64,000 nucleotides of DNA from Byssothecium circinans. Taxonomy: Eukaryota; Ascomycota; Dothideomycetes; Pleosporales; Massarinaceae. Shown here one piece after another: positions 47,111-58,958 of this stretch. The translations under genes and the position numbers were made by a program. Under the pieces are notes generated by a model, which ran no database searches, was not told the DNA's origin, and saw only the letters and a list, made by a program, of their open reading frames with translations. Positions within the stretch are counted from its first letter, which is position 1. Each line of letters opens with the position of its first letter. The stretch lies in assembly GCA_010015675.1 (NCBI GenBank), contig ML976984.1, positions 248,016 to 312,015 of the forward strand, read 5' to 3'.

Positions 47111-48993
47111 ATAGTGCGTGATGCAGCGTTTAGACCTGTAAGTGCCCCCGAACTCACGTTCAAAACACTATAACGACTTCGATATGACCACTAATACGCT
47201 AATATTCTTTTGTACAAATTAGTAGCTCACCTGGCAATAAGCTTGAACACGTGATTACGTGCCTGAAGACGTGAATTATGCCCGTGCGACGAGGATCCAG
47301 CCTTATAAATGCACAGATGCGTGTTCCTAATTCGAGTGCCTCGAACCCTAACGATAATCGATAGATTCGCATTGACGCTCTAAGAAGATCCCAATAAACA
47401 CGGCAACGCCAATATATCAGCAGCGTAACAATTGCCACGTGGCGGAACAAAGCTCCAATGCTCCTTTTATAGCATCAATAGTACAGGGTAGCACCTTTAA
47501 GTGTGGCTGGCGCAAACAAAATGAATCATGGCTGGTGTTTAGGTGAGCGTTAGGCCGCACTGAGCCTAGAAACCTTACCGCATGTGGCTCATGTTGCGCT
47601 CGCACTCGCGTACCTGGTTTCAGCGCTCAGGCCAGCACACTTCGTTGACCGAAAGGCAGTCTGCACCCCAGGGCGCGGGCGGCGCATAAAGGGGAGCGAA
47701 ACGAAACAGTGTTCCTGTCATCACTGTGCTCAGGTTGAAACAGCAGCTTTGATGGGAGGGATTTGGGCGAAGAGCGAGTGAGAAAGGAGATGAATGGGTA
47801 GAAATCCGAGGGAAATGGAGGTGGGGGGGATTACTGCGTTTCGAGGTCCTGATGAGGATGAGAGGTTTATTATGCCGTGCAGGTGTTTCGTTTGGGGGCA
47901 TGTTGGCGCACGGCACTGCTCACTCAACTCCTTCTATCCAAGCTAAGGCAAATGTTTGATATGCCTTTGTGACGAGTCTCAGGCGCACTGCTCAGATGCG
48001 CAGGCACTGCGAGCCTGCGCGTCTCATCTCATCATCGAATTCACTCCGTCGCAACCGCGCACCAGTCACGGACGGTTTCGCATCCGACCTCAGGTCCCAA
48101 GAAACCAGTTTGACATCTGACAAGCCCCAGACCCGTCCTTGGGACCTTGGTTCAAGGACACATGTGCGAGCGAGCCCCGAGCGCGGAGCATCTTGAATTC
48201 CGATTCCGCCGCCGGAACATTTGCATCACTGACACCGTCCGACTTGCCCGGCTGGACCGGCAATACTAAACGCTTTTCGGGAAATGTCATCATTCCCAAG
48301 GCAGCCATCCATCATGGTGCCAGGCTCGGAAGTCGACGCGTGGTGATTCTCGTATCTGCGTGCGTATACGTATGTACTGTATGTCGTTCGCGTCGCGATT
48401 ACGATTCCATTAGATCCTGTGGGCGCATGCATGTGTCAATCAATGTGCATCGTGGGTGGGCACGAGTCTGGACGAAATGTTTTATTGCGAAAAGTGGTCC
48501 GAATTGATGCGCGTGCGTCAGCCTTGTGGTGCGCGGGATGCTGATCCAGTGAGCTGGAATCCCGCCCTTGCGCCTTGCAGGGGTGGGCGAAAGGCGGTCA
48601 GATGAGAAATTTCCCGTTTCAATGCGACGCCCGGATAAGCACAATCTACGCATCATGCAAGCAATAAGTGGAGACGGTGAAGACTCGAAGCGAAAAATCG
48701 TGACAAATGTGGAAGTGGTTTTTTTTTGGGTGAAATGTTTGATTATGTTCTGCTATCCTGAAGGAGTCTCAATACCACTTAGTGAAGTGGGAGATCTCTG
48801 ACCAACCTAATAGGCACTTTCCATCCAAAAGACTCATGAGTAGAGTAGTTCCAATACAAGCTCGTCGCGGCCATAAATCGTGGCGCGGAAGATTCCAATC
48901 CATAGACAAAAGGAAATGTGATATAATGCTGCAAAGACACGCTCGCTAAAATGCTCGATCAAAAACAAGACAAAAGGTCGAATGGGTGTTGGC
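47111..48993. other. Gene-poor intergenic DNA
   Basis: About 1.9 kb without a supported gene. Short frames on both strands have no protein-like composition. A CACGTGATTACGTG cluster lies near 47248. The right end is the 3' side of the minus-strand gene at 48994. Confidence 0.45.
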
Positions 48994-49755
48994 CTAGTAA
49001 CTTGTGATGAGCGGGGCATGTGATTCGGGCAGATATATATCGTGTTCGAAGAGAGAGGGTTGCAACTTTGCGTCGTAGTATGATGTAGTGAGCATGGATT
49101 CTTTGTTTGAGAACTCCATTGAGACTGAAGGCGGAGAGACGGGCGGTGACTCGTCGTCGGAGTCTTCGTCGTGCACGAGTTCGGGTGGTGATTGTTGTGA
49201 TGAGACACGAGTGAGAGCGAGACCGGCATCGTCTTCGTCGTCGTATTCCTGGTCCTCCTCATCTTTGTTCATGTCGATCTCTGTTGTGGTGATTTGCACC
49301 GGTGCTTGTACCAGTCTGCGGGGTATGGCGACCATGTCGAAGTCTCCGTCCTCATCGTAGTAGTCTGATTCCGAGTCGGAGTCTGATTCGGAGGAGGAAT
49401 CATCGTCCTCCTCTTCGATACGGTCCTCCCATTGAACGTGTCGGTATTCCTCTGCCTTGGATGCTTTGGCGACGGTGTTGTGGAACCAAGCTTCTTGTTG
49501 CCTCTCGGCGTCCTGAAGTTCGATCATGAGGGAGTCGAGGAGGTTGGCATGGCCGACGAGAAGGCGGAGGTTGTGGTCGGCGCGGGAGGCTTCACGTCCG
49601 AGCTTGCTTCGGGCGGAGCTGGCGATGTAGTAGGTTTGGGTGAGAGACATCTTCTGCTTTTTTTGTGGTGGTGAAGCGACGAAGTGCGAGCGAGACGTCT
49701 CGGCAGAGATGGGCTCAAAGGAAGTTTGTATGCGAAGGTGTGATGAAGAAGGCAT
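48994..49755 (-). CDS. Conserved fungal protein of unknown function
   Basis: Single exon, 253 residues. A central helical block MSLTQTYYIASSARSKLGRE then ASRADHNLRLLVGHANLLDS and LMIELQDAERQQEAWF looks conserved; I recall it from other filamentous ascomycetes, without a known function. It is followed by a strongly acidic/serine stretch (EEEDDDSSSESDSDSESDYY), a short basic IPRRLVQAP, further acidic runs and a hydrophilic C-terminus. No membrane segment or signal peptide is seen. The composition suggests a nuclear or cytosolic regulatory protein (inference). It is the only intact gene between 43.5 and 55.7 kb. Confidence 0.75.
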   Translation of the reverse strand: MPSSSHLRIQTSFEPISAETSRSHFVASPPQKKQKMSLTQTYYIASSARSKLGREASRADHNLRLLVGHANLLDSLMIELQDAERQQEAWFHNTVAKASKAEEYRHVQWEDRIEEEDDDSSSESDSDSESDYYDEDGDFDMVAIPRRLVQAPVQITTTEIDMNKDEEDQEYDDEDDAGLALTRVSSQQSPPELVHDEDSDDESPPVSPPSVSMEFSNKESMLTTSYYDAKLQPSLFEHDIYLPESHAPLITSY

Positions 49756-50615
49756 CTTTGTAGTGTAGGCAGAAATTTTGATGCCTGTTTCGTGAGTCAG
49801 TACTTAAGTTATGACTGGAAGGGCGCGAGGGCTGCGAACCTAATGCAGTAGCCAATAGGGCGGGAAGGTGATGCCGGTGAGTAACTTTCGATTGGTAATG
49901 TCAAGATTGCTTCGTAGTGGTTTCCGGGTGATGTCAACGAGGAATATACTTTGACTTTTGTTGCTCGGATGTGTGAAGGTGGTGCTGATCTGATTTCTGG
50001 AAGCGGATGCTGTCCCTTTAAGTTCCATGTGCTGGATGACGAGCAGCCGGGATGTTCGGGCATAAACTCTCACTCACCGCGCCTGTGGTCCAAGCTTCTC
50101 GGCTTACAGGGAGGATGGGCATTTCGTTAACACCGTTCGGCCGATTCCTAGCAACCATATCGTAATGCCTTGATGAATCATACTGATGTTATAATTTGAT
50201 TACTTGAGCATCTTTGACTCGACTGGTCCGTTCGTGAAGCCTTTTCGCAATGCGTCACACCTCAGTGTCTGATGCTGCCCACTCCGCACTCCTGACCGGC
50301 CAGTGTGGAATTAGTCTGCCAATTCACAGTGCCCACAGGACATTCCATGGCTGCCTGCGGCCCAGCATGAGCCTGACGATGCGCTGGCGTATGCTTGCAG
50401 ACTCGGTCGTCGCAGCGACGCAGCGCGGTCTCAGCCCCGTGCTACGAATCAAGCTCTCAGCTGATCAGCCACAGGCACACTGTGCCAAAAAGTCACCGCT
50501 TTGCGCGGACCATCCGTCGGTCGCAACGTTTCCCTTTCAGGGTTACGATAGATAGCTAAACATTCGCATCCGCTTCACGCTTCGCTTCGCGGGCTCGCAG
50601 CCTTCCGCTGACGAA

Positions 50616-50627
50616 CTACCATGGTAG
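50616..50627. repeat. 12-bp palindrome CTACCATGGTAG
   Basis: Identical 12-mer to the copy at 44933; core TACCATGGTA shared with 34902 and 35085. Confidence 0.6.
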
Positions 50628-51730
50628 CCAGCAGTAGTGAACAGCACAACACAATCCATCCATAACTTAAACTTTGGTCCGGATCGATGGCGCTGAGTCA
50701 CGAGTGTTGTCGTCCACGATCTCATCGTCTCGGACGAAATGGCAGCGCGCGTACCATGGACGGGCTCTCGGTTTTCCACATGTTCCCGACTCCTTGATCT
50801 TCCGCCACAACGTGGGGTACATCATAAACGAAATTGATCACAAATCTCTATCACGTATGCATCGCAATGCTGTAAACCTGCTGGTGATGACACTTGATCC
50901 TGATTATCAACATCGGAGCACCTCATCACACGATCAGGCACTGATTGGTTGCATCTTGCTGCCTTACCAATAATCTACCCCTCACGCCCAATAGCAGGCA
51001 GCATACGCTTAACTCGATCGTTAGATGACAGACCTGTTATCCGCATTTTTCCTTGTGAATCATCCATGTTATGTCCGGATCGCCGACACGCTCCGATCGG
51101 TGTCGAGATTCTACCGTCGCAGCAGGCTGCCATCCGATGCTTCAAACTTCGTGCAGACAATGACTCACCGGTATCAAGAAGCGATTATCGCGACAGATGC
51201 ATTCTCCATTCTCGTAATTACGCCAGCCTTGGGTCCCGCGACACCACGAACAACGTCCCAAACCTCACAAAAGGGCGGAGATGCTCTGTGCCCCTGCCAA
51301 CCTGTTGCAACATCAATCATATCGTACCTAGCTAAATAATACACCACGTTGAGCAACTTCAGCAAGCCGGCGTTTACTCAGTTCTCGCTTCAGCACTCGA
51401 ATCCTTGCTCAGTTGCTCTGGCGCCGTAATAATTCGCAATTTCGCACAGCCTTACAGTGCCATCGCTTCGCTCGGGGGTAACACCAGAGCTGCAAGAGTA
51501 TATTAAGCGTACGGCGCGATACTCTTTGCAGTACTGGCTTCCCAGTCTCACCGCTGGACCTGTGTTCGTTCTTGGATGTTTGAGCCTCGCCGCAGCCTCA
51601 CCGCCAGCACTTCCGGCCACATATAGATGGTGTATTGGACGGTGCGATGCGACGATGCAGTGCCTACGTGCGATACATGTGTGGCACACATCCGGTCACC
51701 ATGAGTCGAAACGCTGACCGCTTACATTTT

Positions 51731-51780
51731 GGCACAGTTATAACCAACCGCTTATGTCGCGGCCGGGTCATAACTGTGCC
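51731..51780. repeat. 15-bp inverted repeat with 20-bp loop
   Basis: Arms GGCACAGTTATAACC (51731-51745) and GGTCATAACTGTGCC (51766-51780) pair at 14 of 15 positions around a GC-rich loop. It lies in gene-free DNA. It could be a cruciform or hairpin site, or a miniature-element end; no second copy was noticed. Confidence 0.5.
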
Positions 51781-53012
51781 GGACACCAACAAAATTTCTG
51801 CAAAGCGCTGCATACTCTAGATCTTCCATATGTTGATAATATTCAAGAGTTGGAACAGTTGGACTACGCCCTGCATCTGATGAAACTTACTCATCCTTAC
51901 CTTGCAGTTACCTCGGAGATATTTCGCAGACAATTAACATCTTCAACGTTAACGTTGGCTACATCATTGCTACTCAACTGGGCAAGCGAAGCGTCCCTTC
52001 ACTAATCTCCCTACTTTCCCGCGCTGACAAAAACTCTACCGATATCGATATTAGCTTCATTTGATGCGACCATCACCGCTGCACGACATCACCTTACGTT
52101 ACTCAGGCACGGCTAACCTCCCGAGCTTCGAGCGAATCTCTCCGTAAAACGGTTAAAACTGCAGCCCTGCATACCTATTCGATCTCTTATGTACCACGCC
52201 GATCATCGCGGCGGCCAGCACGCGAATGTTTCTTTTTCTACCAATTGAAGACGACACTGCACCTACCAACATCTCGCGGTCGGACCAAGGGTTTGAGGAT
52301 CTTCGCAATCTTTGACTAAAAATATGTGCAGGGGAGAGCAAAAAATCTTGCTCTCTTTATTTCTTCTATCTGTAGCGACTTTTGATAGAGAATCAAGCTT
52401 TTATATACACGATGACATCGCTCTCGGGGGGAGGATACCTAAGTCTTTACAGTAAGAATCCAAATAGATCTCTACAAACATTGCTTCTACTACACTCATC
52501 TTTGAAACCCCATAACTTCTTCCTATTATCTCAAGGCGTTAATTTCTTGCCATGAAACAAAATTTGATGCCTTCAAGAACCAAAGAAAATATTCTTAGCC
52601 CAAAAACATTACCAACCTAAATTTGGATCTTTTCAGTCTTCAGACCCCATGACAACGCGATCATGCGAATTTTAGCAACAATGGTTATTATATTATAAGG
52701 TAGGAGGTCCCCCATAGACCGCTATGGATTTTAGCTTCTATCTTTATTGATTCCCGGCGAACATTTCCGCACATAGTACGAACCTAAAACAGATGAAAAG
52801 AGCCCTAAGATAGAAAGGAACTATCAGAACATCAGGCGCTTGAGAGGGTTCTTCTATAGAAGTCAAGGATCCCAGACGAGCGCATCGCAGGTGCTGTATG
52901 AGTATTTTTTTTCGGAAGTAACATTATGGGTGTCTTTTGTTGTAGCCGCAGAACGAAAAGGGAGTGGAAGGTCGACCTGCCTCCTCACTCCTCATATCAG
53001 GAACAACTGTCC

Positions 53013-53030
53013 TTTTTTTTTTTTTTTTTT
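53013..53030. repeat. T18 homopolymer
   Basis: Run of 18 T in AT-rich intergenic DNA. Confidence 0.8.
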
Positions 53031-55088
53031 CCGCGGATGGTTCCCACACAAAACACCATCAATCGTTCTTTTCTAGACTTCTGGACGTAGAATCTGCTGA
53101 AGGCAATATCTCTACGGATCAAAATTGCGGAAAGGAAAACGCGAAGACTCCCATGGTTCCTTAAAGTGTGGGTTTTGATGGTAATTTGAGGTGGACCTCA
53201 AGGAATATTTACATATTGGTGACCGCTTCCACGACTTCACAGAAATAATTCCATACATGCTGTTTCTTTAAGTTTTGGAAGGATCGCTATGATCGCGCTG
53301 CGTGCGCACACATTCTTGCTATCTTTTTTGCCTTCAATTTCCCGGCTCCTGGAAAAGTTATAGAAATTTGATAGGTCTCAGTCCAAGTCAGTCAACATAC
53401 TATAGGCGGGTGTATGCCTTTATTTTTCCATGTAAATATAGCTTCTAGGGGTTTAAAATTTATACGCTATATTATTTAAGCATTAGTTATCGCCCTCCAT
53501 GGTTACTTAGGGTTATATTTATAGAAGAATAAAGCCTAGGAGAGCTTAGAAGACCTAAACATTAATTCAGCGGTTTTGCTGGACAACCTCATCTATGGGA
53601 TCATGTCACGTTTTTATTCTTAATATTATGTAGTGCTCGCGAAACACAACATATGGTAGCTGTGCCGCTTCGGTTCTAGATCTCCATTAAAGCCTTTCAT
53701 AATGGTTTAGCACTTCGTAGTGCTTACACGCAAAACATGTTCCCATCGTTTATATGGTTTCAAACTACTCTCATGCCTTATGCGGCTCCATGGTTTGCTT
53801 TAGGAATTTCATGGTGCTCAAACTCCACATTCATTCTTCGCCAAGTCTTTTAGACTCCCATACCTATGGAGTATTTACAATTTTCAAGATTTAAAAATGC
53901 TTATGGAAGAGAAGACATCATATAAAAATAGATCTAATTACACCAGTCATATGACCCTTCTTCCATGATTTTAGTCGCAATAAGGGTCACAAGGTAATCA
54001 ACACCTATAATTTCCCCTTCCCAGGAGAACACGCTACTACCCCATGCGCAGCGCATCCAGCAACTTTTCTTTGCAGTATCGCAGTGCTCGAAATTTCCAA
54101 CACATGCAATTTCATTACTGTCGCTTCTGGACTTCCATGCTGCCTTTACGGCGTCCTTTATAGAAGTTCACAGTCCCTGCTCTTAAACTCGATTTTTGAA
54201 TCCTCCATTCGACCATTGCCAAAGAAGTTTTTAAGTGCTCAAGTGCTCAAAGTGCTTACTTCCCACACATGCTGTTCTCCGCTTGTGCCTTTTTTAAGTC
54301 CACCTCCTCGCCATGAAATTGTTTTCCATTGCCTTTTCTTCTCTCCAACATTTTACGCTCGCTCGTCTCACACACAACACACAACATTATTCATCTCTTT
54401 CGTCTTTTACACCTCGAACTTTCAATCCACCACTATGTACATCCCCGACTCTTCTTTTTCCTCCTCGAAGCTCAACAGCGCTCACACCACATATCGCCTC
54501 TCGGAATTTGATCTTGCTTTTCGCATTGTCTCCCTCCTCACCCTCCATCCCTGCGTGTGAGAAACTCCAAAGGGAGGAGGACCAGCCAGACACATGCATC
54601 AAACGTGTTGCCATTTATAGAAAACTCCACACAGCGCAGCAAAGCACCGCACCATTGGTACTTGGCCTTCCCTTTTGAATGACCACATCGATTGATCACC
54701 ACTTGCCCTGCTCTTGTTCTTGTTCTTCCCAGTCTCCTCCCAAGAACCTCTCTTCTGCCCTCTCCTCCACATATCCCGTGTTCATGCATGGTTTTGAACA
54801 TAACCCACAAGACCCGCTCTGAGGACACACACATTAAAGGGCAGGTCAAGAAAGTTTTTGGTTCTCGTCCTCAGAACCTTGCTCCCTGCCCTATTAATAA
54901 GCTTATTAGGACGTTTCCAACACTGGAGAATAACAAATTACCCTTCGCATGTTCTTTCGTCCTCCACAACCTTCCACCGCATGTTGCGTACCGACGCCTT
55001 TTTTAACACTGCAGCATAAAACATTGATTTCATCGTCTTTCCGGGGGCTTCGGACTTCGACTACATGTGCGGCAAGGCGTCGACGTTT

Positions 55089-55114
55089 CCCCCCCCCCCC
55101 CCCCCCCCCCCCCC
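55089..55114. repeat. C26 homopolymer
   Basis: Run of 26 C preceded by TTT, in a pyrimidine-rich segment about 0.6 kb from the UTP21 stop. The complementary G run could form a G-quadruplex; the exact length is prone to sequencing error. Confidence 0.8.
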
Positions 55115-55684
55115 GTCCTCCAGCACTTCCAGCACACCACTTGCAACAATTCGTCCTTGTTTTCAACACCACAACACTACAACGTACAACACACAACACC
55201 CCCGCCCATCTCCCCAGAAAAACCTCCCCATGGCCTTTGAAAAACTCCCAGTTTCCATCACCGCAAGAAACCTATCTTAGTCCCCTTGGACTTTCTCATG
55301 AAGACCCAGCAAAGTCATTTTCGGCACCCAAAGACACCGTACACCGTATGTCCAAAACAACAGGACCAGTGCACCATGGGGCAAAGAAAACGCTGCTTTT
55401 AGTGCGCGTGGGGTGCGACACCGCACATGTAGATGGTGTTGAGTTTTTTTTTCCCTTGGGCGCTTTTTCATGCGCTCGGAGAGAGTGTGCGAGGAAGGGA
55501 GGGAGGTGGGGAGCTGCGGTGGAAGGGGCGTTTCTTCGGTTTTTTTTTGAACTCATCTCATCTCGACTGGACGTAATTACGCTACCAAAACCACCAAGAC
55601 AGAGTCAACAAAACACCACCAAGCACACCCCCATCTCATCCCGCTCCTCTCCTCCCATCCCCTAACACATATCCCTACCCCACA

Positions 55685-58600
55685 TCACCGCACACTCCTA
55701 ACCCACCCAACAACCCCCGAGCAAAACCCCACCAACCCCCCCACCCTCTCCCTCTCCTTCTTCCCCTCCTCCATCCACTCCCGCAACGCCCCCCTCAACC
55801 CCTCATCCCCACTCACAACACCCCCATGCAGCCTCAAAAAAACACTCATCCACGCTTGAACCAACTCGTAATCCTTCCTCTCCTTTAGCCGACTCGTCAG
55901 CGCCTGGATGAAGGTATGCAGTTCCGTGTACGGGGATGTGGTGTCCAGTGTGCGGATAGCGATATCGGCGGCGGAGGGCGGGAGAGAGGAGAGGTATGAT
56001 AGTAAGGGCGTGTAGGAAGAAGACGAGGCGGCTTCGGCGAGGTGCCGGGTAAAGATGTTTGTGGATGTTGCGGCGGAGGATTTTGAGGCGAGGGCTGAGC
56101 TGGTGATGCGGGATTTATGGTCTGCGTCTGCATCGAGGGGCATTAGTGCCGATGTGGAGCTGTCGGCCTTTGCATCGGGGTTCTGGGAAACGGAGGGGAG
56201 GAAAAAGGGTGCCTTCTCGGGCGCTTTGGGGGCTTCTTTGGGCTTGTTGCGCGCGCGGATTATGTCGAGGTGGAGAAGGGTCTGCCAGCGCGATTTCGGG
56301 ACCAGGCTTAGTGTTGTGATGCCCTTGCTGAGCTGATCCATGGTGGGTACGAGGGTTTCGTCTTGGCCTTCTTCTGTGTCGTCTTCGGCGGCTGCGTCGA
56401 TGAGTGCGGAGCCTCCTTCCCCTGATGCCGTTGGTACGCTTGTCGTTGCGATCTCGTCGTCTGTGATTTGGCGTGTCGAGACGTGTGTGAAAAGTGTGCG
56501 GTTCGTCCAGATGTGAACGCCGACTTCGCCATCGAGTGCAGTAGCGAGGTACTCTCCTGAGGGCGAGAAGGCGACTGCGGTGCACTGGCTTGGAAGCTTC
56601 ATAGCGTCGATGAGGTGGCCGGTGGGTAGGTCCCAGACGCGGACCGAGGAATCAGATGCAGCAGCAATAATCCATCGGCCGTCGGTTGAGAAGGTATAGT
56701 CGGTGATGCGGAGTTCGCCGTGGGAGCGGGATGCCCATAGTTCTCTAACAAGCTTCCTTGTCGTTATATCGACAACGCGGATTGAACCGTCGTCGCAACT
56801 CAAAGCGATGAGGTCGCTGTTGGGATGATAGCGAAGACCGAGAACCTTGACCATGGGATACCAATCGATCTCGTGCTGCAAGATGCCAGTCGCGAAGTCC
56901 CAAAACTTGACCTTGCCGTCGTCACCACAACTGATGACAATCCGATTCAAGCCATCGACAGCTAGACCTGTCACGGCTCCTTTGTGCCGACCCTGCCCCT
57001 TGGCGAACTTGGGCGGGGCTTGAGAATCCGCAAGCATTAGAACATCTTCTCCTTGTAGCTGTTGAAGCTTCAGCTTGTTTGCTTCAGCTTGTGTCAAGCG
57101 AGTGGGGAATCTGCGGCGATGCTGGCCGGACTGAAGATTGTACATGTCGATGGCGCCGCCAGCGGAACCGATCAGCGCAAATGTACCGCAAGGAGAGATG
57201 GCTACGCTCTACGCATTGTCAGCGAATCCTTTTGCTTCAGAGAGTTTACATACCTTGACCTCAGTGCCGTCGCCTGTGTCAAAGGTCCACCTTCCTGCGC
57301 GCTTACGGCCCCAGAACCACGTCCTAGCTGACTTGTCCCCAGCATGACCAGTAACGATGCTTTCCCATCCAGTCATATTGACTTCTGGAGTCTTCTTTTT
57401 GTCGCCTTTGAGTTTTGACGAGTTGTTCCAGATACCTGTGACGCCCGGCATAGCGCCCATGCCGCCATCTCGGTTCAACGAACACGCCATGCAGGTAATT
57501 GCTGGTGCTTTGAGGTCTTCAAACGTGCTATGCAGTCTTGAATTTGCGCTATCTGCATCAAGCAGACCCATCTTCTTTGCCTTCTTTTGTATCGAGCCCT
57601 GGCTGAGCTCCGTGCTTTGCCCGTCTCGGCGCAAACTCCACCCCCACAGAGTGCGATCCTCACTGGCACTCAGCAACCATTTCCCTACATCGTCTGAGCC
57701 ATCTGAGCTTGAGGGTAGGAATCTTAGCGAAGAGATTGGCGCCGCATGACCACCTCGAGAGTGCAGAATGCGGGGGGTTGGAGAGAAGGGCGTCTCATCG
57801 AAAATCCAGCTCTTGAGAGAGTTGTCTAGCCCACTTGATACGATGACCGCCTGCCCTGGCATGAATTCAACCTTGCTCACACCTCCTCCGACACCTCCGC
57901 TAGCAGTTGGCGGGGGATTGTGAGCACCTCGCAATGCACCCATTTTGCGCCCTTTGTTATTCAGATCCCAGAAAGTGATATCGCTGCTGCACCTGCTCGC
58001 CGTTGCCATGACTCCATCGTTGCGACCATCCTCCCCAGCTCCCAAGCCATCAGTTCGAAACGAGATTGTGGTGACGGGAGCCTTCTTCACACTTCCGAGA
58101 TTGAGGCGCATGACTTCCCTGTCGGTGCGGATGTCGTGGATCGTGACAGGACCGGACTCGTAGGCGATGGCGAGGAGGGACAGAGCCGGCGTTGGTTGCA
58201 GCGCAGTGACCTGTCCGAAGTCTGCGGCTGGTGGAAGAAGCGTGTACAGTAGCTTCGCGGTTTTTACGTTCCAGATCTCCACGGACCCATCTGTCCTGCC
58301 CACGAAGATCTTATTCAGATATGTGGGCATATTGCAGACACAACCGGAGAGAGGGCTCGACGAAGCGCCCTGCAGCGTAGTGTAGTGTTCCAGCGTGGAC
58401 GACTTCCAGACCTCAATTCGGGTAGCTCCACATCCGATTATCCATTCTCCAAGGACCAAAATACGTGTAAGGTTCTCTTTCGACCCTCGCGGTAGCTCCA
58501 ACTCGCCCGACTTTTTTCCACGTTGGAACACCCACACGCCTCGTGCCGATTCCGTATCCGCACCACCCCATGCTGCAAACACGACCTTCTTCCATGCCAA

Positions 58601-58958
58601 CGTAGCTGTGATGTCTTCAGGGGTCTGCGGTCGCGTGAGGAAGACGAGGTTCAGACCCTTCTTCAGATCGTATGTCTGTAGCGAGCGGCCGACCGAGGTG
58701 GTGATCTGGAAGGACGCTTTGCCGAGCGGCAGGGAGGTGAAGGGTACATGGGTGGGAGAGACGAGGCCGACAGTCTATATTCAATCGTCAGTATTTATCC
58801 CCATCTCTGGTAGGGATGGAGCAGCTCACTCTGAATGGCGCGAAGATTTTTGACTTGCGGGCAACGGTGACTGGAGTTTCGTCTTTGGTGCCTTGTCGCT
58901 TCTGGCGCTTCGCTATGGGGCCATTGGTCGCCTTCTCTGGCAACTTCGGGGCCGGCAT
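55685..58958 (-). CDS. UTP21: U3 snoRNP-associated WD40 protein Utp21 (WDR36)
   Basis: Exons 58830-58958, 57254-58774 and 55685-57208 (introns 55 and 45 nt) give 1,057 residues. Utp21 is a UTP-B subunit of the small-subunit processome needed for 18S rRNA maturation in the nucleolus. The basic N-terminus MPAPKLPEKATNGPIAKRQK leads into FRTVGLVSPTHVPFTSLPLG then KASFQITTSVGRSLQTYDLK, the family's opening. Two WD40 propellers follow: IEVWKSSTLEHYTTL, FVGRTDGSVEIWNV, SASEDRTLWGWSLRRDG, SPCGTFALIGSAGGAIDMYN, SCGDDGKVKFWDFATG, SPSGEYLATALDGEVGVHIW. The C-terminal Utp21 domain begins around residue 820 (KGITTLSLVPKSRWQTLLHL DIIRARNKP) and ends with YTELHTFIQALTSRLKERKD. Length and order are normal. 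It is divergent from VIP1. Confidence 0.95.

Larger units (their letters stand above)
49756..55684. other. Gene-poor, partly TA-rich intergenic region
   Basis: This stretch of 5.9 kb has no supported gene. The left 2.3 kb has near-normal composition. About 52,300-54,060 is AT-rich with TTATA/TTTAAA words and could be old repeat DNA altered by repeat-induced point mutation, which I cannot measure here. 54,080-55,260 is pyrimidine-rich. It holds a hairpin (51,731-51,780), a smaller hairpin (GAGAGCAA/TTGCTCTC, 52,334-52,355), a TACCATGGTA palindrome (50,617), T18 (53,013) and C26 (55,089). No transposon proteins or terminal repeats were recognised. Confidence 0.5.

Noticed and set aside
52300..54060. 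Transposon or solo LTR in the AT-rich segment.
   Set aside because: No terminal repeats, target duplication or transposase/reverse-transcriptase-like frames could be found by eye, so only composition is reported.
54084..54560. A 158-codon plus-strand frame.
   Set aside because: Low-complexity Ser/Thr/Leu content follows from the pyrimidine-rich DNA; no motif and no homologous look.
55065..55280. A short frame across the C26 run encoding poly-proline.
   Set aside because: Produced by the homopolymer; the frame depends on its exact length.
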